Part shown: positions 1-8,037 of the stretch, in pieces | Position numbering within the stretch: position 1 is the stretch's first letter | Layout of the letters: every line of letters starts with the position of its first letter | Assembly: GCF_031987975.1 (NCBI RefSeq) | Contig: NZ_DALZYX010000006.1 | Span: 307,077-371,076 of the forward strand | Length of the DNA stretch: 64,000 bases | Direction: 5' to 3' | DNA from: Pseudescherichia sp031987975 | GTDB lineage: Bacteria > Pseudomonadota > Gammaproteobacteria > Enterobacterales > Enterobacteriaceae | Position numbers and translations under genes: made by a program | The notes under the pieces: generated by a model | What the model saw: only the letters and a program-made list of their open reading frames with translations | The model's database searches: none | Told to the model about the DNA's origin: nothing

Positions 1-454
1 AGAGAACATGCCAGGCTCCCGCCGCGAAGTGAAAAACGCGCGGGAAGAGGGCGTGGAGTTCCAGTTCAACGTCCAGCCGCTGGGTATTGAAGTGAACGCT
101 AACGGCAAGGTGAGCGGCGTGAAGATGGCGCGTACCGAGATGGGCGCACCGGATGCACACGGCCGCCGTCGGGCTGAGATCGTCGCTGGCTCCGAACACG
201 TGGTTCCGGCTGATGCGGTGGTGATGGCGTTTGGTTTCCGTCCGCACAGCATGTCCTGGCTGGCACAGCACAGCGTGGAGCTGGATTCCCAGGGCCGGAT
301 CATCGCCCCGGAAGGCAACGAAAATGCCTTCCAGACCAGCAACCCGAAAATCTTCGCCGGTGGTGACATCGTGCGTGGTTCGGACCTGGTAGTAACGGCG
401 ATTGCCGAAGGGCGTAAAGCCGCCGACGGCATTATGAATTACCTCGAAGTGTAA
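1..454 (+). CDS. gltD: Glutamate synthase small subunit, C-terminal part
   Basis: The reading frame is open from the window edge (first full codon at base 2) and ends at a TAA at 454, so this is the last ~150 residues of a ~470-residue protein. It closely matches the C-terminus of enterobacterial GltD, including the FAD/NADPH-domain end 'NPKIFAGGDIVRGSDLVV'. GltD is the NADPH-oxidising flavoprotein subunit of glutamate synthase, which passes electrons to GltB for making glutamate from glutamine and 2-oxoglutarate in the cytoplasm. gltB should lie just left of the window. A strong terminator follows directly. Truncated by the window edge, not broken. Confidence 0.96.
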   Translation, partial: ENMPGSRREVKNAREEGVEFQFNVQPLGIEVNANGKVSGVKMARTEMGAPDAHGRRRAEIVAGSEHVVPADAVVMAFGFRPHSMSWLAQHSVELDSQGRIIAPEGNENAFQTSNPKIFAGGDIVRGSDLVVTAIAEGRKAADGIMNYLEV

Positions 455-460
455 TCATCC

Positions 461-497
461 GCCCCTTTATCTTGCCGGATAAAGGGGCATTTTTTTA
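461..497 (+). terminator. Intrinsic terminator of gltBD
   Basis: An 11-bp perfect stem (GCCCCTTTATC / GATAAAGGGGC, loop about 6 nt) is followed by a run of seven T. It sits 7 bp after the gltD stop and runs into the end of the convergent flavoprotein gene. Confidence 0.9.
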
Positions 498-2570
498 TTC
501 CTGCGGCGTCTTGTATATCTCCCCCGTCAGATAATCCGGCCAGTTCTTCTCAAAGTAGAGCGCGGTAAGATCTCCACATGCCCGAAGCGGCCTCGCCTCG
601 ACGCTAAACGCCCCGTTTTGCCAGCGGACGTGCAGCTGCTCTGCCTTATGCTCTGGCTTTTCCGAAAGGAAACGGAAACGCGTCAGCGCCCCCTCCCGGG
701 TTTGCGGTATCGCATCGCCCTGCGGGGAGCAGATCATCCGCGCACCCCGGCTTCCCCCGCCCTCGGCCACGTAGGTTTGCAGCGCGGTGAGGATCGCTTC
801 TGAAGCCAGCGCCATCTGCCGCCACTGGAAGCTAAACGCCGTCCGGTTTGGGTGATTGATAGCGATCCCCGAGCTGGCAATGCGCTGATTGAGCTGGCGC
901 GCGGCCTCCCGGGCCTCGTTGACGCTCTCCGCCTCACAGATAAACCCGGCGCGATCGCTCATTCGCTGCTGGATCTCCGCCCGGACCTGCTCGATCTCCA
1001 GCGCCGCTGGATTGGCACTGTCCCGCTGGATTTGGGCAATCACCCTCTTCAGCTCCGCCTCACCCTGCGGCTCGCCTGCTGTGCGCGCCGCTGCCGCAAT
1101 GTGCTTGGCGCAGCGCAGGCCGAATACCTGCCCCGCGTTCAGCGCCGCGCCACCGGGACGCGTTACCCCGTGAGTACCCGCCGCCTCGCCCACCGTGTAG
1201 CACCCCTCCAGCGAGGTGTGGCCCCAGATGTCCACGGCGATGCCGCCGTTCATATGCTGATGGTTGACGTTGAAGGCCAGCGGCTGCTGGGTCAGGTCGT
1301 GCCCGTGGTGCTTGTAAAGCTCGATGGCCAGCGGGTTCATATGCCGCAGACGATCGATGGGCTGCTCCAGGCAGGCATCGCTGTTGCGCAGGTACTGGTA
1401 AACATCCTCATCCAGGTTGCGCACCGAAAAAGGCTCGTCCCCCGGCACCGGCAGCGGGTTGCGGTTGAAGTCCATATAGATGGCGCGCCCAGCCTGCGAT
1501 TCGTTATAGATCGCCAGGTCCACCAGGCTGGAACCAAAATCGAGCGTCCGGGTGGCATGGATCGGCCACTGGTAGCCCTTGCGGAAAATATTGGAGGCCA
1601 GCTCACGGGTGGTGCGGTAGTAGCGAGCCAGAAAGTTGTGCTCCTGTCCATCAGCGTCTACCGAGTAGATATAGGGCATGCTCTGCACGTAGGTGCCGGA
1701 GAGGTTCCATGGGAACTCATCCCGCCGCGTGCCAATGCCAAACTGGTGCTCGGTAAGGTTGACCGTATCGATACCCGCCTCCAGCGCCAGCCCCAGCGCG
1801 CCAAAGCAGCGCTTAGGGTAGACGCTGTCGCGAAACAGCTCTCCCGGCCCGCCGGAGGCCAGCACCACCGCCGGACTGCGCAGCAGGCAGAGTCCCCAAG
1901 GATTCTCCGCACTCTTCGCCCCTTTAACGACCGCAATCGCGCCGCTAATTCGCCGCCCGGCTCCCTCGCCAGAGGTCAGGAGGCGGATCACCGTCGCGTG
2001 ATCGAGGAAGGGAACGCCCACCAGCGCCGCCTCCTCCGCCAGCACCTTAACCATCAGGCGGGAGGTGCGCGGCCCGCAGCTAGTCGCCCTGCCGACCTCA
2101 TCATGATCGGTCTGATAGCGCAGCACCGCGCCATAACGATCCTCTGGCAGCGGCAGCCCCATGCTTTTCAGCCCGATAAAAGCCTCAACAGAGCCGACCG
2201 CCTCAACGTAGGCGGTGTCGCCATCCATCGCGCCCCCGGCCCCCAGCGCCCCGGCCAGGCGGGTGAAGTCATCTCCGCGAAAGCTGGTGGAGGCCGTGTG
2301 CAGAGTCTGCTTATCGGAGCCGGAGCAGGCGGAGGTTCCCCAGAACAGCGTCTGGGTCGCTACCAGCACGTTAAGCCGCCTGCGCTTTAGCTCGACGGCT
2401 GCACGTAACCCCGCCGCTCCGCTGCCCACCACCAGCGCCTCGCTGTCATAGACAGGGATGCGATACTCACCGAGGGTCAACATCTGCTGCGGCTGCGCCT
2501 CGGCAACGTGATGGGGCATGGCAACGTTGGTCAGGCTCTCCAGAATGGCCTGCGGGATCGCTGTTGTCAT
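495..2570 (-). CDS. FrdA/SdhA/NadB-like FAD-binding oxidoreductase
   Basis: A 691-residue flavoprotein, last gene of a five-gene accessory operon. An N-terminal Rossmann FAD motif (GSGAAGL, about residues 49-55) and the segment 'NVNHQHMNGGIAVD' followed by 'GCYTVGEAAGTHG' and 'RPGGAALNAGQV' are typical of the fumarate reductase/succinate dehydrogenase/L-aspartate oxidase flavoprotein superfamily. The usual His of the covalent-flavin motif (HxxAAxGG) is not seen in the expected region, so FAD is probably bound non-covalently (inference). No iron-sulfur or membrane-anchor subunit lies nearby, so it is unlikely to be a respiratory complex subunit. It starts 9 bp after the MFS stop, so it is co-transcribed. 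Substrate unknown; oxidation or reduction of a sugar- or polyol-derived metabolite is a guess from its neighbours. Confidence 0.85.
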   Translation of the reverse strand: MTTAIPQAILESLTNVAMPHHVAEAQPQQMLTLGEYRIPVYDSEALVVGSGAAGLRAAVELKRRRLNVLVATQTLFWGTSACSGSDKQTLHTASTSFRGDDFTRLAGALGAGGAMDGDTAYVEAVGSVEAFIGLKSMGLPLPEDRYGAVLRYQTDHDEVGRATSCGPRTSRLMVKVLAEEAALVGVPFLDHATVIRLLTSGEGAGRRISGAIAVVKGAKSAENPWGLCLLRSPAVVLASGGPGELFRDSVYPKRCFGALGLALEAGIDTVNLTEHQFGIGTRRDEFPWNLSGTYVQSMPYIYSVDADGQEHNFLARYYRTTRELASNIFRKGYQWPIHATRTLDFGSSLVDLAIYNESQAGRAIYMDFNRNPLPVPGDEPFSVRNLDEDVYQYLRNSDACLEQPIDRLRHMNPLAIELYKHHGHDLTQQPLAFNVNHQHMNGGIAVDIWGHTSLEGCYTVGEAAGTHGVTRPGGAALNAGQVFGLRCAKHIAAAARTAGEPQGEAELKRVIAQIQRDSANPAALEIEQVRAEIQQRMSDRAGFICEAESVNEAREAARQLNQRIASSGIAINHPNRTAFSFQWRQMALASEAILTALQTYVAEGGGSRGARMICSPQGDAIPQTREGALTRFRFLSEKPEHKAEQLHVRWQNGAFSVEARPLRACGDLTALYFEKNWPDYLTGEIYKTPQE

Positions 2571-2579
2571 TGTTAACCT

Positions 2580-3821
2580 CTACTGTTTGCTCGTTGAAAT
2601 ATCTGACGCCAGCCCGGCAACCCGCCGGTGCGTCACGGGCTGGGTGCTTTTGCGCACGCCCAGCAGCAGGACGCTGCTGACCAGCATGATGCAGGCGGCA
2701 AAGAACCATACCGTGCTCATGGAGTAGCGATCGGCAAAGTATCCTGCCAGCACCGGCGAAATGCCCCCGGCGGTCATGCCGATGTTCATCACCAGGCCAA
2801 TGGCCGCACCGCGCAGTTGAGGCGGCACCAGCTCGGAGGTAAAGGAGAGCACCATCGGCGTAATGGGGTAGCCCAGCAGGCCGAGGAACAGCACGAGGAT
2901 CACCACGGCAAACACCGGCAGATCCATCACCATCGCCGCCATCAGCAGGCTGCTGAGCAGCGTGACGGCAATCAGCACTTTGCGTTTACGGGTAAAGTCC
3001 CCGCCGTCGCAGTAGCGGCCCAGCAGGAATCCGCCCAGCGCGCCGGTCAGCCCCAGCAGGCTGGCGATGGTGCCCGCCATACCGATGGAGAGCTGCTTCA
3101 TGTTCATCAGGAAGGTCGGTGCCCACAGCAGGACAATCCACCAGCCGCTTAGCAGCAGGAAGTAGTAGAAAGCGATCAGCATTACCGCCCTGTTACGAAA
3201 CAGCTGGCCAAGCGGCACCTTCTCTTTTGCCGTGGTAGCAGTCACGGCCTTTTTCGGTTCGGATTTAACCAGCACCGCGTAGGCCAGCGCCACCAGCACG
3301 CCCAGCCCGCCCGCAACATAGAAGACCACCCGCCAACCGTATAGCGGCCCCAGCATCGCCCCCAGCCAGGTGCCAAAGAAGCCGCCGATGGGATAGCCCA
3401 TCCAGTAGAGCGACATCACGGTAGTGCGCTGCTTCTCGGTGGTGACGTTGGCCACCTCCAGCGAGGCCGCGGGCCAGAAGACCCCCTCGCCGATACCGGT
3501 CATGACCCGGTAGAAGATCAGCGAGGTCATGCTCCCGGCAATGCCAGTCAGCATGGTCGCCACGGAGAACATCATCAGCCCCAGGATGAGGACCGGTTTG
3601 CCGCTGAGCTTGTCGGCGATGATGCCGGAGAGAAAGAGAAAGCCAATGAAGCCGTAAAAGAACGAGCTGAGCAGAATGCCGGACTGGCCTTTTTCAAGGC
3701 CGAAGTCGTTGGCGATCAGCCCGATTGCTGATGAGACGGTCATGCGATCCACGGAGTACATCATGTAACCCAGGCCGCAAAGCACCGATACCAGCACCAT
3801 CTTTTTTGTATCTGTCTGCAT
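2580..3821 (-). CDS. MFS transporter, probable solute/H+ symporter
   Basis: A 413-residue membrane protein with about 12 predicted hydrophobic helices. The N-terminal half carries the MFS pattern 'YMMYSVDRM' in TM1 and a loop 2-3 'ADKLSGKP' resembling motif A. It looks like the anion:cation symporter/sugar-acid branch of the major facilitator superfamily rather than a drug exporter (inference from general character). It lies between the TIM-barrel gene (57 bp gap) and the flavoprotein (9 bp gap) on one strand, so it most likely imports the compound degraded by the cluster. The first ATG (MQTDTKKM) fits the family length. Substrate not determined. Confidence 0.88.
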   Translation of the reverse strand: MQTDTKKMVLVSVLCGLGYMMYSVDRMTVSSAIGLIANDFGLEKGQSGILLSSFFYGFIGFLFLSGIIADKLSGKPVLILGLMMFSVATMLTGIAGSMTSLIFYRVMTGIGEGVFWPAASLEVANVTTEKQRTTVMSLYWMGYPIGGFFGTWLGAMLGPLYGWRVVFYVAGGLGVLVALAYAVLVKSEPKKAVTATTAKEKVPLGQLFRNRAVMLIAFYYFLLLSGWWIVLLWAPTFLMNMKQLSIGMAGTIASLLGLTGALGGFLLGRYCDGGDFTRKRKVLIAVTLLSSLLMAAMVMDLPVFAVVILVLFLGLLGYPITPMVLSFTSELVPPQLRGAAIGLVMNIGMTAGGISPVLAGYFADRYSMSTVWFFAACIMLVSSVLLLGVRKSTQPVTHRRVAGLASDISTSKQ

Positions 3822-3878
3822 AATTCCCTCGACTAACCTGATAAGTGTGACGAGAAACCAGATACCGCTAAAATCTGA

Positions 3879-4712
3879 CTAACAGTGACTTTGATGACGA
3901 GCCTTGCACGTCTCCAGAACCGTATCCGGATCGCGTTGCCACCAGTTGTGCTCGGAGAAGATCTCTACCTCATGCGCCCCCTCATAGCCCAAAGCCTCCA
4001 CGGCCTGGCGCGCGGCGCGAATATCGATCACCCCGTCGCCCATCATGCCGCGATCGAGGAGCAGATCCCGGGTGGGCACCAGCCAGTCACAGATATGAAA
4101 GCCTAAAATGCGCTTACGGCCCGCGCGTTCAATCTCTGCATAAAACTTTGGATCCCACCAGGTGTGGTAGAGATCGACGGCGATCCCCAGGCCATCGTCC
4201 CCCAGCTCGTCACAGAGATCGTTCGCCTGCTCCAGGGTGTTGACGCAGGCGCGATCCGCAGCGTACATCGGATGCAGCGGCTCGATTGCCAGCGGCATCC
4301 CCGCCTTACGCGAGTACTCCAGCAGGCGACCAAGACCGTCGCGCACCTGGCTACGCGCGCCAGCGATATCTTTTGACTCTCCCGGCAGGCCACCAACCAC
4401 CAGCACCAGACAGGCCGCGTTAAGCGCCAGCGCCTCATCTACCGCCCGACGGTTGTCGTCATCGGCAGCCCGCCGGGCCGCGTCGTCGATGCCGGGGAAC
4501 ATGCCGCCGCGGCAGTAGCCGCTGACCGCCAGCTCATTGCTGCGGATCAGCTGGGCGGTCTTCTGCAAGCCGAGGGCCTGCACCTGGTCACGCCAGGGGG
4601 AGATGCCGTGGATCTGGTGGCGGGCGCAGCCCTCAATGATCTGATCCAGAGTCCACTGTTTACGCACCGTGGCGGTGTTGATCGATAAACGTTGTGCATC
4701 AGGCTTTTGCAT
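3879..4712 (-). CDS. Sugar phosphate isomerase/epimerase-like TIM-barrel protein
   Basis: A 277-residue protein of the xylose-isomerase-like TIM-barrel (AP endonuclease 2) family. The expected metal-binding positions are visible along the strands: Glu in 'AIEPLHPMY', Asp and His in 'VDLYHTWWDP', His in 'FHICDW' and Glu in 'HEVEIFSEHNWW'. Members isomerise or epimerise sugars and keto-sugars (hydroxypyruvate isomerase, IolE, 3-keto-sugar epimerases, C-glycoside deglycosidase subunits). Its start is 9 bp from the stop of the upstream dehydrogenase gene, a pairing seen repeatedly in inositol and 3-keto-sugar pathways. The exact reaction cannot be assigned. Confidence 0.85.
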   Translation of the reverse strand: MQKPDAQRLSINTATVRKQWTLDQIIEGCARHQIHGISPWRDQVQALGLQKTAQLIRSNELAVSGYCRGGMFPGIDDAARRAADDDNRRAVDEALALNAACLVLVVGGLPGESKDIAGARSQVRDGLGRLLEYSRKAGMPLAIEPLHPMYAADRACVNTLEQANDLCDELGDDGLGIAVDLYHTWWDPKFYAEIERAGRKRILGFHICDWLVPTRDLLLDRGMMGDGVIDIRAARQAVEALGYEGAHEVEIFSEHNWWQRDPDTVLETCKARHQSHC

Positions 4713-4721
4713 TATGGCTCC

Positions 4722-5873
4722 TTAGCGTAACAGGGACGGAACATCGAGCCAGCGGCGCTCTTTCCAGCTTTGCAGGGCCAACTCCACCAGCTGCACCCCC
4801 TTTGCCCCCTCCAGCAGGTTCCAGCGAAATTCACCCTCGCCGTGCACGTGGCGTAAGAACAGCTCCCACTGCACCTTAAAGGCGTTGTCATAAGTCGTGG
4901 TGTCCGGCACCGGCACCCAGTCGTTAAAGAAGTTATGGGTCTGACGCACGTCCGGGTTCCATACCGGCTTCGGCGTATTGACCCGGGACTGGGTAAGGCA
5001 GTCGGTGAGGCCTGCTACCGCCGATCCGTTGACGCCATCCACCTGGAAGGTCACCAGATCTTCGCGGCGCACGCGCACGCACCAGGAGCTGTTGATCTGC
5101 ACGATGGTGCCGTTATGCAGTTCGAAGGTAGCGTAAGCAGCGTCGTCGGCGGTGGCCTGGTAGGCGTTGCCCTGCTCGTCGAAGCGCTCAGGAATATGGG
5201 TAGCACCCAGGCAGCTGAGGCTTTTGATCTCGCCGAACAGGTTGTCGATCACGTAGCGCCAGTGGCAGATCATGTCGAGAATGATGCCGCCGCCGTCCTC
5301 GGCGCGGTAGTTCCACGACGGACGCTGGGTCGGCTGCAGATCGCCTTCAAAGACCCAGTAGCCAAACTCGCCGCGCACCGAGAGCACCTTGCCGAAGAAG
5401 CCGGACTGGTTAAGCATCTGTAACTTTTGCAGCCCCGGCAGCCAGAGCTTATCCTGCACGACACCATGGCAGACGCCGTGCTGCTCGGCAAAGTAGTAAA
5501 GCTCCATCGCCTCGTCGAGGCTGACCGCCACCGGTTTTTCACTGTAGATGTGCTTGCCTGCGGCAATGGCCTTTTTCAGCAGCGCCGGGCGCGCCTGGGT
5601 GGTCGCCGCATCGAAAAAAATGGTGTCGTTGGGGTTGGCCAGCGCCGCATCGAGATCGGTTCCCCAGCGGCTGATGCCGTAGCTTTTTGCCAGCGCCGCG
5701 ATCTTCTCTTCGTTACGGCCAATGAGGATCGGATCCGGCATCAAACGATCGCCGTTTGCCAGCTCAACGCCGCCCTGCTCGCGGATCGCCACGATCGAGC
5801 GGATCAGATGCTGATTCTTGCCCATCCGTCCAGTTACGCCATGCATGATGATGCCAACAGATTGAGTCGCCAT
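4722..5873 (-). CDS. Gfo/Idh/MocA-family NAD(P)-dependent oxidoreductase
   Basis: 383 residues. An N-terminal nucleotide-binding fold (GVTGRMGKN, about residues 13-21, a variant of the usual GxGxxG) is followed by the family hallmark 'YSEKPVA' with Lys of the EKP motif, and by the catalytic-domain signature 'GGGIILDMICHW', whose Asp and His match the D-x3-H catalytic pair. The family oxidises or reduces sugar hydroxyls, often at C1 or C3, with NAD(P). It lies 16 bp after the SDR gene and 9 bp before the TIM-barrel gene. It is likely the first oxidation step on a sugar or cyclitol (inference); substrate unknown. Confidence 0.88.
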   Translation of the reverse strand: MATQSVGIIMHGVTGRMGKNQHLIRSIVAIREQGGVELANGDRLMPDPILIGRNEEKIAALAKSYGISRWGTDLDAALANPNDTIFFDAATTQARPALLKKAIAAGKHIYSEKPVAVSLDEAMELYYFAEQHGVCHGVVQDKLWLPGLQKLQMLNQSGFFGKVLSVRGEFGYWVFEGDLQPTQRPSWNYRAEDGGGIILDMICHWRYVIDNLFGEIKSLSCLGATHIPERFDEQGNAYQATADDAAYATFELHNGTIVQINSSWCVRVRREDLVTFQVDGVNGSAVAGLTDCLTQSRVNTPKPVWNPDVRQTHNFFNDWVPVPDTTTYDNAFKVQWELFLRHVHGEGEFRWNLLEGAKGVQLVELALQSWKERRWLDVPSLLR

Positions 5874-5889
5874 GTCTTTTCCTTAGAGG

Positions 5890-6678
5890 TTAAAAGTGGG
5901 ATTTATTCAGGCCGCCGTCGATATCAATAATCTGGCCGACGGTAAAGGGAAGCTGCCCGCAGGCCAGCGCGTTGACGGTGGTGGCGATATCTTTCGGCTG
6001 CCCCCAGCGCTTCATCGGCACCAGCCCATCGCCAATCAGCTGGTCATATTTCGGCTTCACAGTGCTGGTCATATCGGTTTCGATAATGCCGGGACGGATC
6101 TCGTAGACGCCGATCCCCTCCTCGGCCAGACGCAGCGCGAAGAGCTGCGTGACCATGCTGGCTGCCGCTTTCGAGACGCAGTATTCACCCCGGGAGATAG
6201 AGAGGCTGTGGGCGCTACAGGAGGTGATATTAATAATCGAGCGGTGGTGAGCATCCCGCTCTCCCTGCTGGAGCATGATCCGGGCGGCACGCTGGCAGAA
6301 GAAGAACATCGCGCGGGTGTTAATGTCCTGGCAGTAGTCATAGTTTTCCGCCGTAACCTCCAGCAGATCGCCACGCTGCTTTGCCGCCGTTCCCGCGTTG
6401 TTGACCACGCAGTCCAGTCGCCCCCACTTCGCCATCACCTGGTCGAGCATCTGCTGCTGAACCGCAAGATCGGCAACGTCCCCTGGCACCGCAAGTGCTT
6501 CAATGTCAAACTGTTGCAGTTCAGCCACCATGCTCTGCTGGCGTGCTCGGCCCTCTTCGCTATCGCGCCCGTTAATGGCAACGTTAAACCCCTGCTGCGC
6601 CAGCGCCAGCGCGCAGGCTTTGCCTATGCCGCGCGTGGATCCTGTAACGAGGGCGACCGGGCGTTGTGAATGGCTCAT
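5890..6678 (-). CDS. SDR-family oxidoreductase (3-ketoacyl-ACP reductase-like)
   Basis: A 262-residue classical short-chain dehydrogenase/reductase with all key elements: cofactor motif 'TGSTRGIG' near the N-terminus, 'NNAG', catalytic Ser in 'NITSCSAHS', and the YxxxK pair in 'YCVSKAAAS'. Although similar to FabG, its place as first gene of a catabolic operon argues for a sugar or polyol dehydrogenase rather than fatty-acid synthesis (inference). The start ATG is 165 bp from the divergent TetR gene, and the intergenic region holds two operator-like palindromes. Confidence 0.88.
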   Translation of the reverse strand: MSHSQRPVALVTGSTRGIGKACALALAQQGFNVAINGRDSEEGRARQQSMVAELQQFDIEALAVPGDVADLAVQQQMLDQVMAKWGRLDCVVNNAGTAAKQRGDLLEVTAENYDYCQDINTRAMFFFCQRAARIMLQQGERDAHHRSIINITSCSAHSLSISRGEYCVSKAAASMVTQLFALRLAEEGIGVYEIRPGIIETDMTSTVKPKYDQLIGDGLVPMKRWGQPKDIATTVNALACGQLPFTVGQIIDIDGGLNKSHF

Positions 6679-6708
6679 AGACGACTCCCAAAGGCTGAAT
6701 AGTAGATT

Positions 6709-6727
6709 TCAACTAGATGGTTGATAA
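6709..6727. promoter_or_regulatory. Putative TetR operator, copy 1
   Basis: TCAACTAGATGGTTGATAA, an imperfect inverted repeat (TCAAC-N6-GTTGA). Fifteen of 19 positions match a second copy at 6783-6801, 74 bp away. It lies just downstream of a TATACT -10-like hexamer for the minus-strand operon (6737-6742), where bound repressor would block transcription. Operator role is inference. Confidence 0.55.
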
Positions 6728-6736
6728 CCGTTAAGC

Positions 6737-6742
6737 AGTATA
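6737..6742 (-). promoter_or_regulatory. Candidate -10 box of the accessory operon
   Basis: TATACT on the minus strand, about 60 bp upstream of the SDR start codon. No good -35 hexamer stands at the normal spacing, so the promoter call is tentative. Confidence 0.35.
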
Positions 6743-6782
6743 GGAAGCGAGCAAAAAGAAAATAATGATCGACTTCTCAAAA

Positions 6783-6801
6783 TCAACTAATTAGTTAATA
6801 A
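6783..6801. promoter_or_regulatory. Putative TetR operator, copy 2
   Basis: TCAACTAATTAGTTAATAA, with a perfect 12-bp palindrome AACTAATTAGTT at 6785-6796. It is closest to the TetR gene (43 bp before its ATG) and would suit autoregulation. It shares the TCAACTA..(A/G)GTT(A/G)ATAA core with copy 1. Confidence 0.55.
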
Positions 6802-6843
6802 TTAAGTAGCAGCCGGTAACGCGATGATTTTAATGGATAAATA

Positions 6844-7485
6844 ATGAATGATATCAAGGGGAAGCGGAGACACGATCCGGAATTGACCCGTGGGCTGATC
6901 CTGGCGGCGGCGAAGAGAGAGTTTGCTGAGAAGGGTTTTGACGGGGCCAGAGTTGACCAGATTGCCGCCGTGGCGCAGGTGAATAAGCAGATGCTTTATT
7001 ACTATTTCGACAATAAAGACACCCTGTTTACCCATGTGCTGCAGGCGGCGTACCAGGATATTCGCGCCAAAGAGGCGGCGCTGAAGTTGGATCATCTGAG
7101 CGGCCGGGAAGCTATCCTGGCGCTGGTAGATTTTACCTGGCACTACTACCTGGCGAACCCGGAATTTATTCGTCTGCTGAATAGCGAGAACCAGCTTAAA
7201 GGCCGTCACCTGAAGGAGCTGGACAGCATCGTGCCGATCAACCGCAGCTGGATAACCATCACCCAGCAGATCCTCGATCGCGGCGAGCAGGATGGCTCGA
7301 TTCGCCCGGGCATCGATGCGATGCAGCTCAATATCAGCATCTCCGCGCTGGGCTTTTTCTATCTGATTAACCAGTCGACGCTATCGATCCTCTACCAACA
7401 GGATCTGAAGCAGCCCGCCGCCCTCGACGCCCGGCTGGCGGTGATGCGGGAGACCATCGCCTGCTGGCTAATGCCCGTCGCGTAA
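6844..7485 (+). CDS. TetR/AcrR-family regulator of the divergent operon
   Basis: 213 residues. The N-terminal helix-turn-helix is typical of TetR proteins ('ILAAAKREFAEKGFDGARVD' then 'VNKQMLYYYFDNKDTLF'); the C-terminal ligand-binding helices are not recognised as any named subgroup. It is divergently transcribed from the five-gene oxidoreductase/transporter operon across a 165-bp spacer with two matching palindromes, the usual layout for a local repressor released by a pathway metabolite (inference). No other likely target lies nearby; sspB on the other side is convergent core machinery. Confidence 0.9.
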   Translation: MNDIKGKRRHDPELTRGLILAAAKREFAEKGFDGARVDQIAAVAQVNKQMLYYYFDNKDTLFTHVLQAAYQDIRAKEAALKLDHLSGREAILALVDFTWHYYLANPEFIRLLNSENQLKGRHLKELDSIVPINRSWITITQQILDRGEQDGSIRPGIDAMQLNISISALGFFYLINQSTLSILYQQDLKQPAALDARLAVMRETIACWLMPVA

Positions 7486-7500
7486 GGGGTTGCAACAGGC

Positions 7501-7528
7501 AAAAAAAACAGGCCCCGGGGGGCCTGTG
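7501..7528 (-). terminator. Intrinsic terminator of sspAB
   Basis: A 9-bp stem ACAGGCCCC / GGGGCCTGT with a very short loop is followed, on the minus strand, by eight T. It lies 4 bp after the sspB stop. The TetR gene converges from the other side but has no T-run of its own. Confidence 0.85.
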
Positions 7529-7531
7529 AGA

Positions 7532-8032
7532 TTACTTCACGACGCGTAGCGCCGGACGACCACCGCGCGGCGGCGGATCGTTATCTGGATCGTTGTCATC
7601 GTCAACGTGGTCAGGCTTGTCGCCATCGATCACCGACATCACGGTTTCGCTTTCAGGCGTTGCCGTTTCGTCATCGTCGTTGACGGTAACCGCCTCGCCA
7701 TCGTAGGCCGCTTCCGGCTCAAACATGGTGCCTGCGCCGTTTTCACGGGCGTAGATCGCCAGTACGGCAGCCAACGGCACGTAAACCTGGCGCGGAACGC
7801 CGCCAAAGCGCGCGTTGAAACGCACCTCGTCGTTCGCCAGCTCAAGGTTGCCTACCGCGCGCGGGGCGATGTTGAGAACGATCTGCCCGTCACGGGCGTA
7901 CTCCATCGGCACACGCACGCCAGGCAAGGTCACGTCTACCACCAGGTGCGGCGTGAGCTGGTTATCCAGCAGCCATTCATAGAATGCGCGCAGCAGATAC
8001 GGACGGCGTGGAGAGAGCTGTGACAAATCCAT
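7532..8032 (-). CDS. sspB: ClpXP adaptor / SsrA-tag-binding protein SspB
   Basis: 166 residues, matching E. coli SspB over the whole length. The folded N-terminal ~110 residues bind the SsrA tag; a long acidic linker rich in Asp, Glu and Pro leads to the conserved tail 'RGGRPALRVVK', which is the ClpX-docking segment. The protein delivers tmRNA-tagged proteins and the RseA fragment to ClpXP in the cytoplasm. It starts 5 bp after the sspA stop, so the two are an operon. Confidence 0.97.
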   Translation of the reverse strand: MDLSQLSPRRPYLLRAFYEWLLDNQLTPHLVVDVTLPGVRVPMEYARDGQIVLNIAPRAVGNLELANDEVRFNARFGGVPRQVYVPLAAVLAIYARENGAGTMFEPEAAYDGEAVTVNDDDETATPESETVMSVIDGDKPDHVDDDNDPDNDPPPRGGRPALRVVK

Positions 8033-8037
8033 GCGTA

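Noticed and set aside
852..2390. Long plus-strand ORF (512 codons) opposite the flavoprotein gene
   Set aside because: It is the antisense frame of a GC-rich gene with a full family match; its translation is rich in Arg, His and Gln, with no domain.
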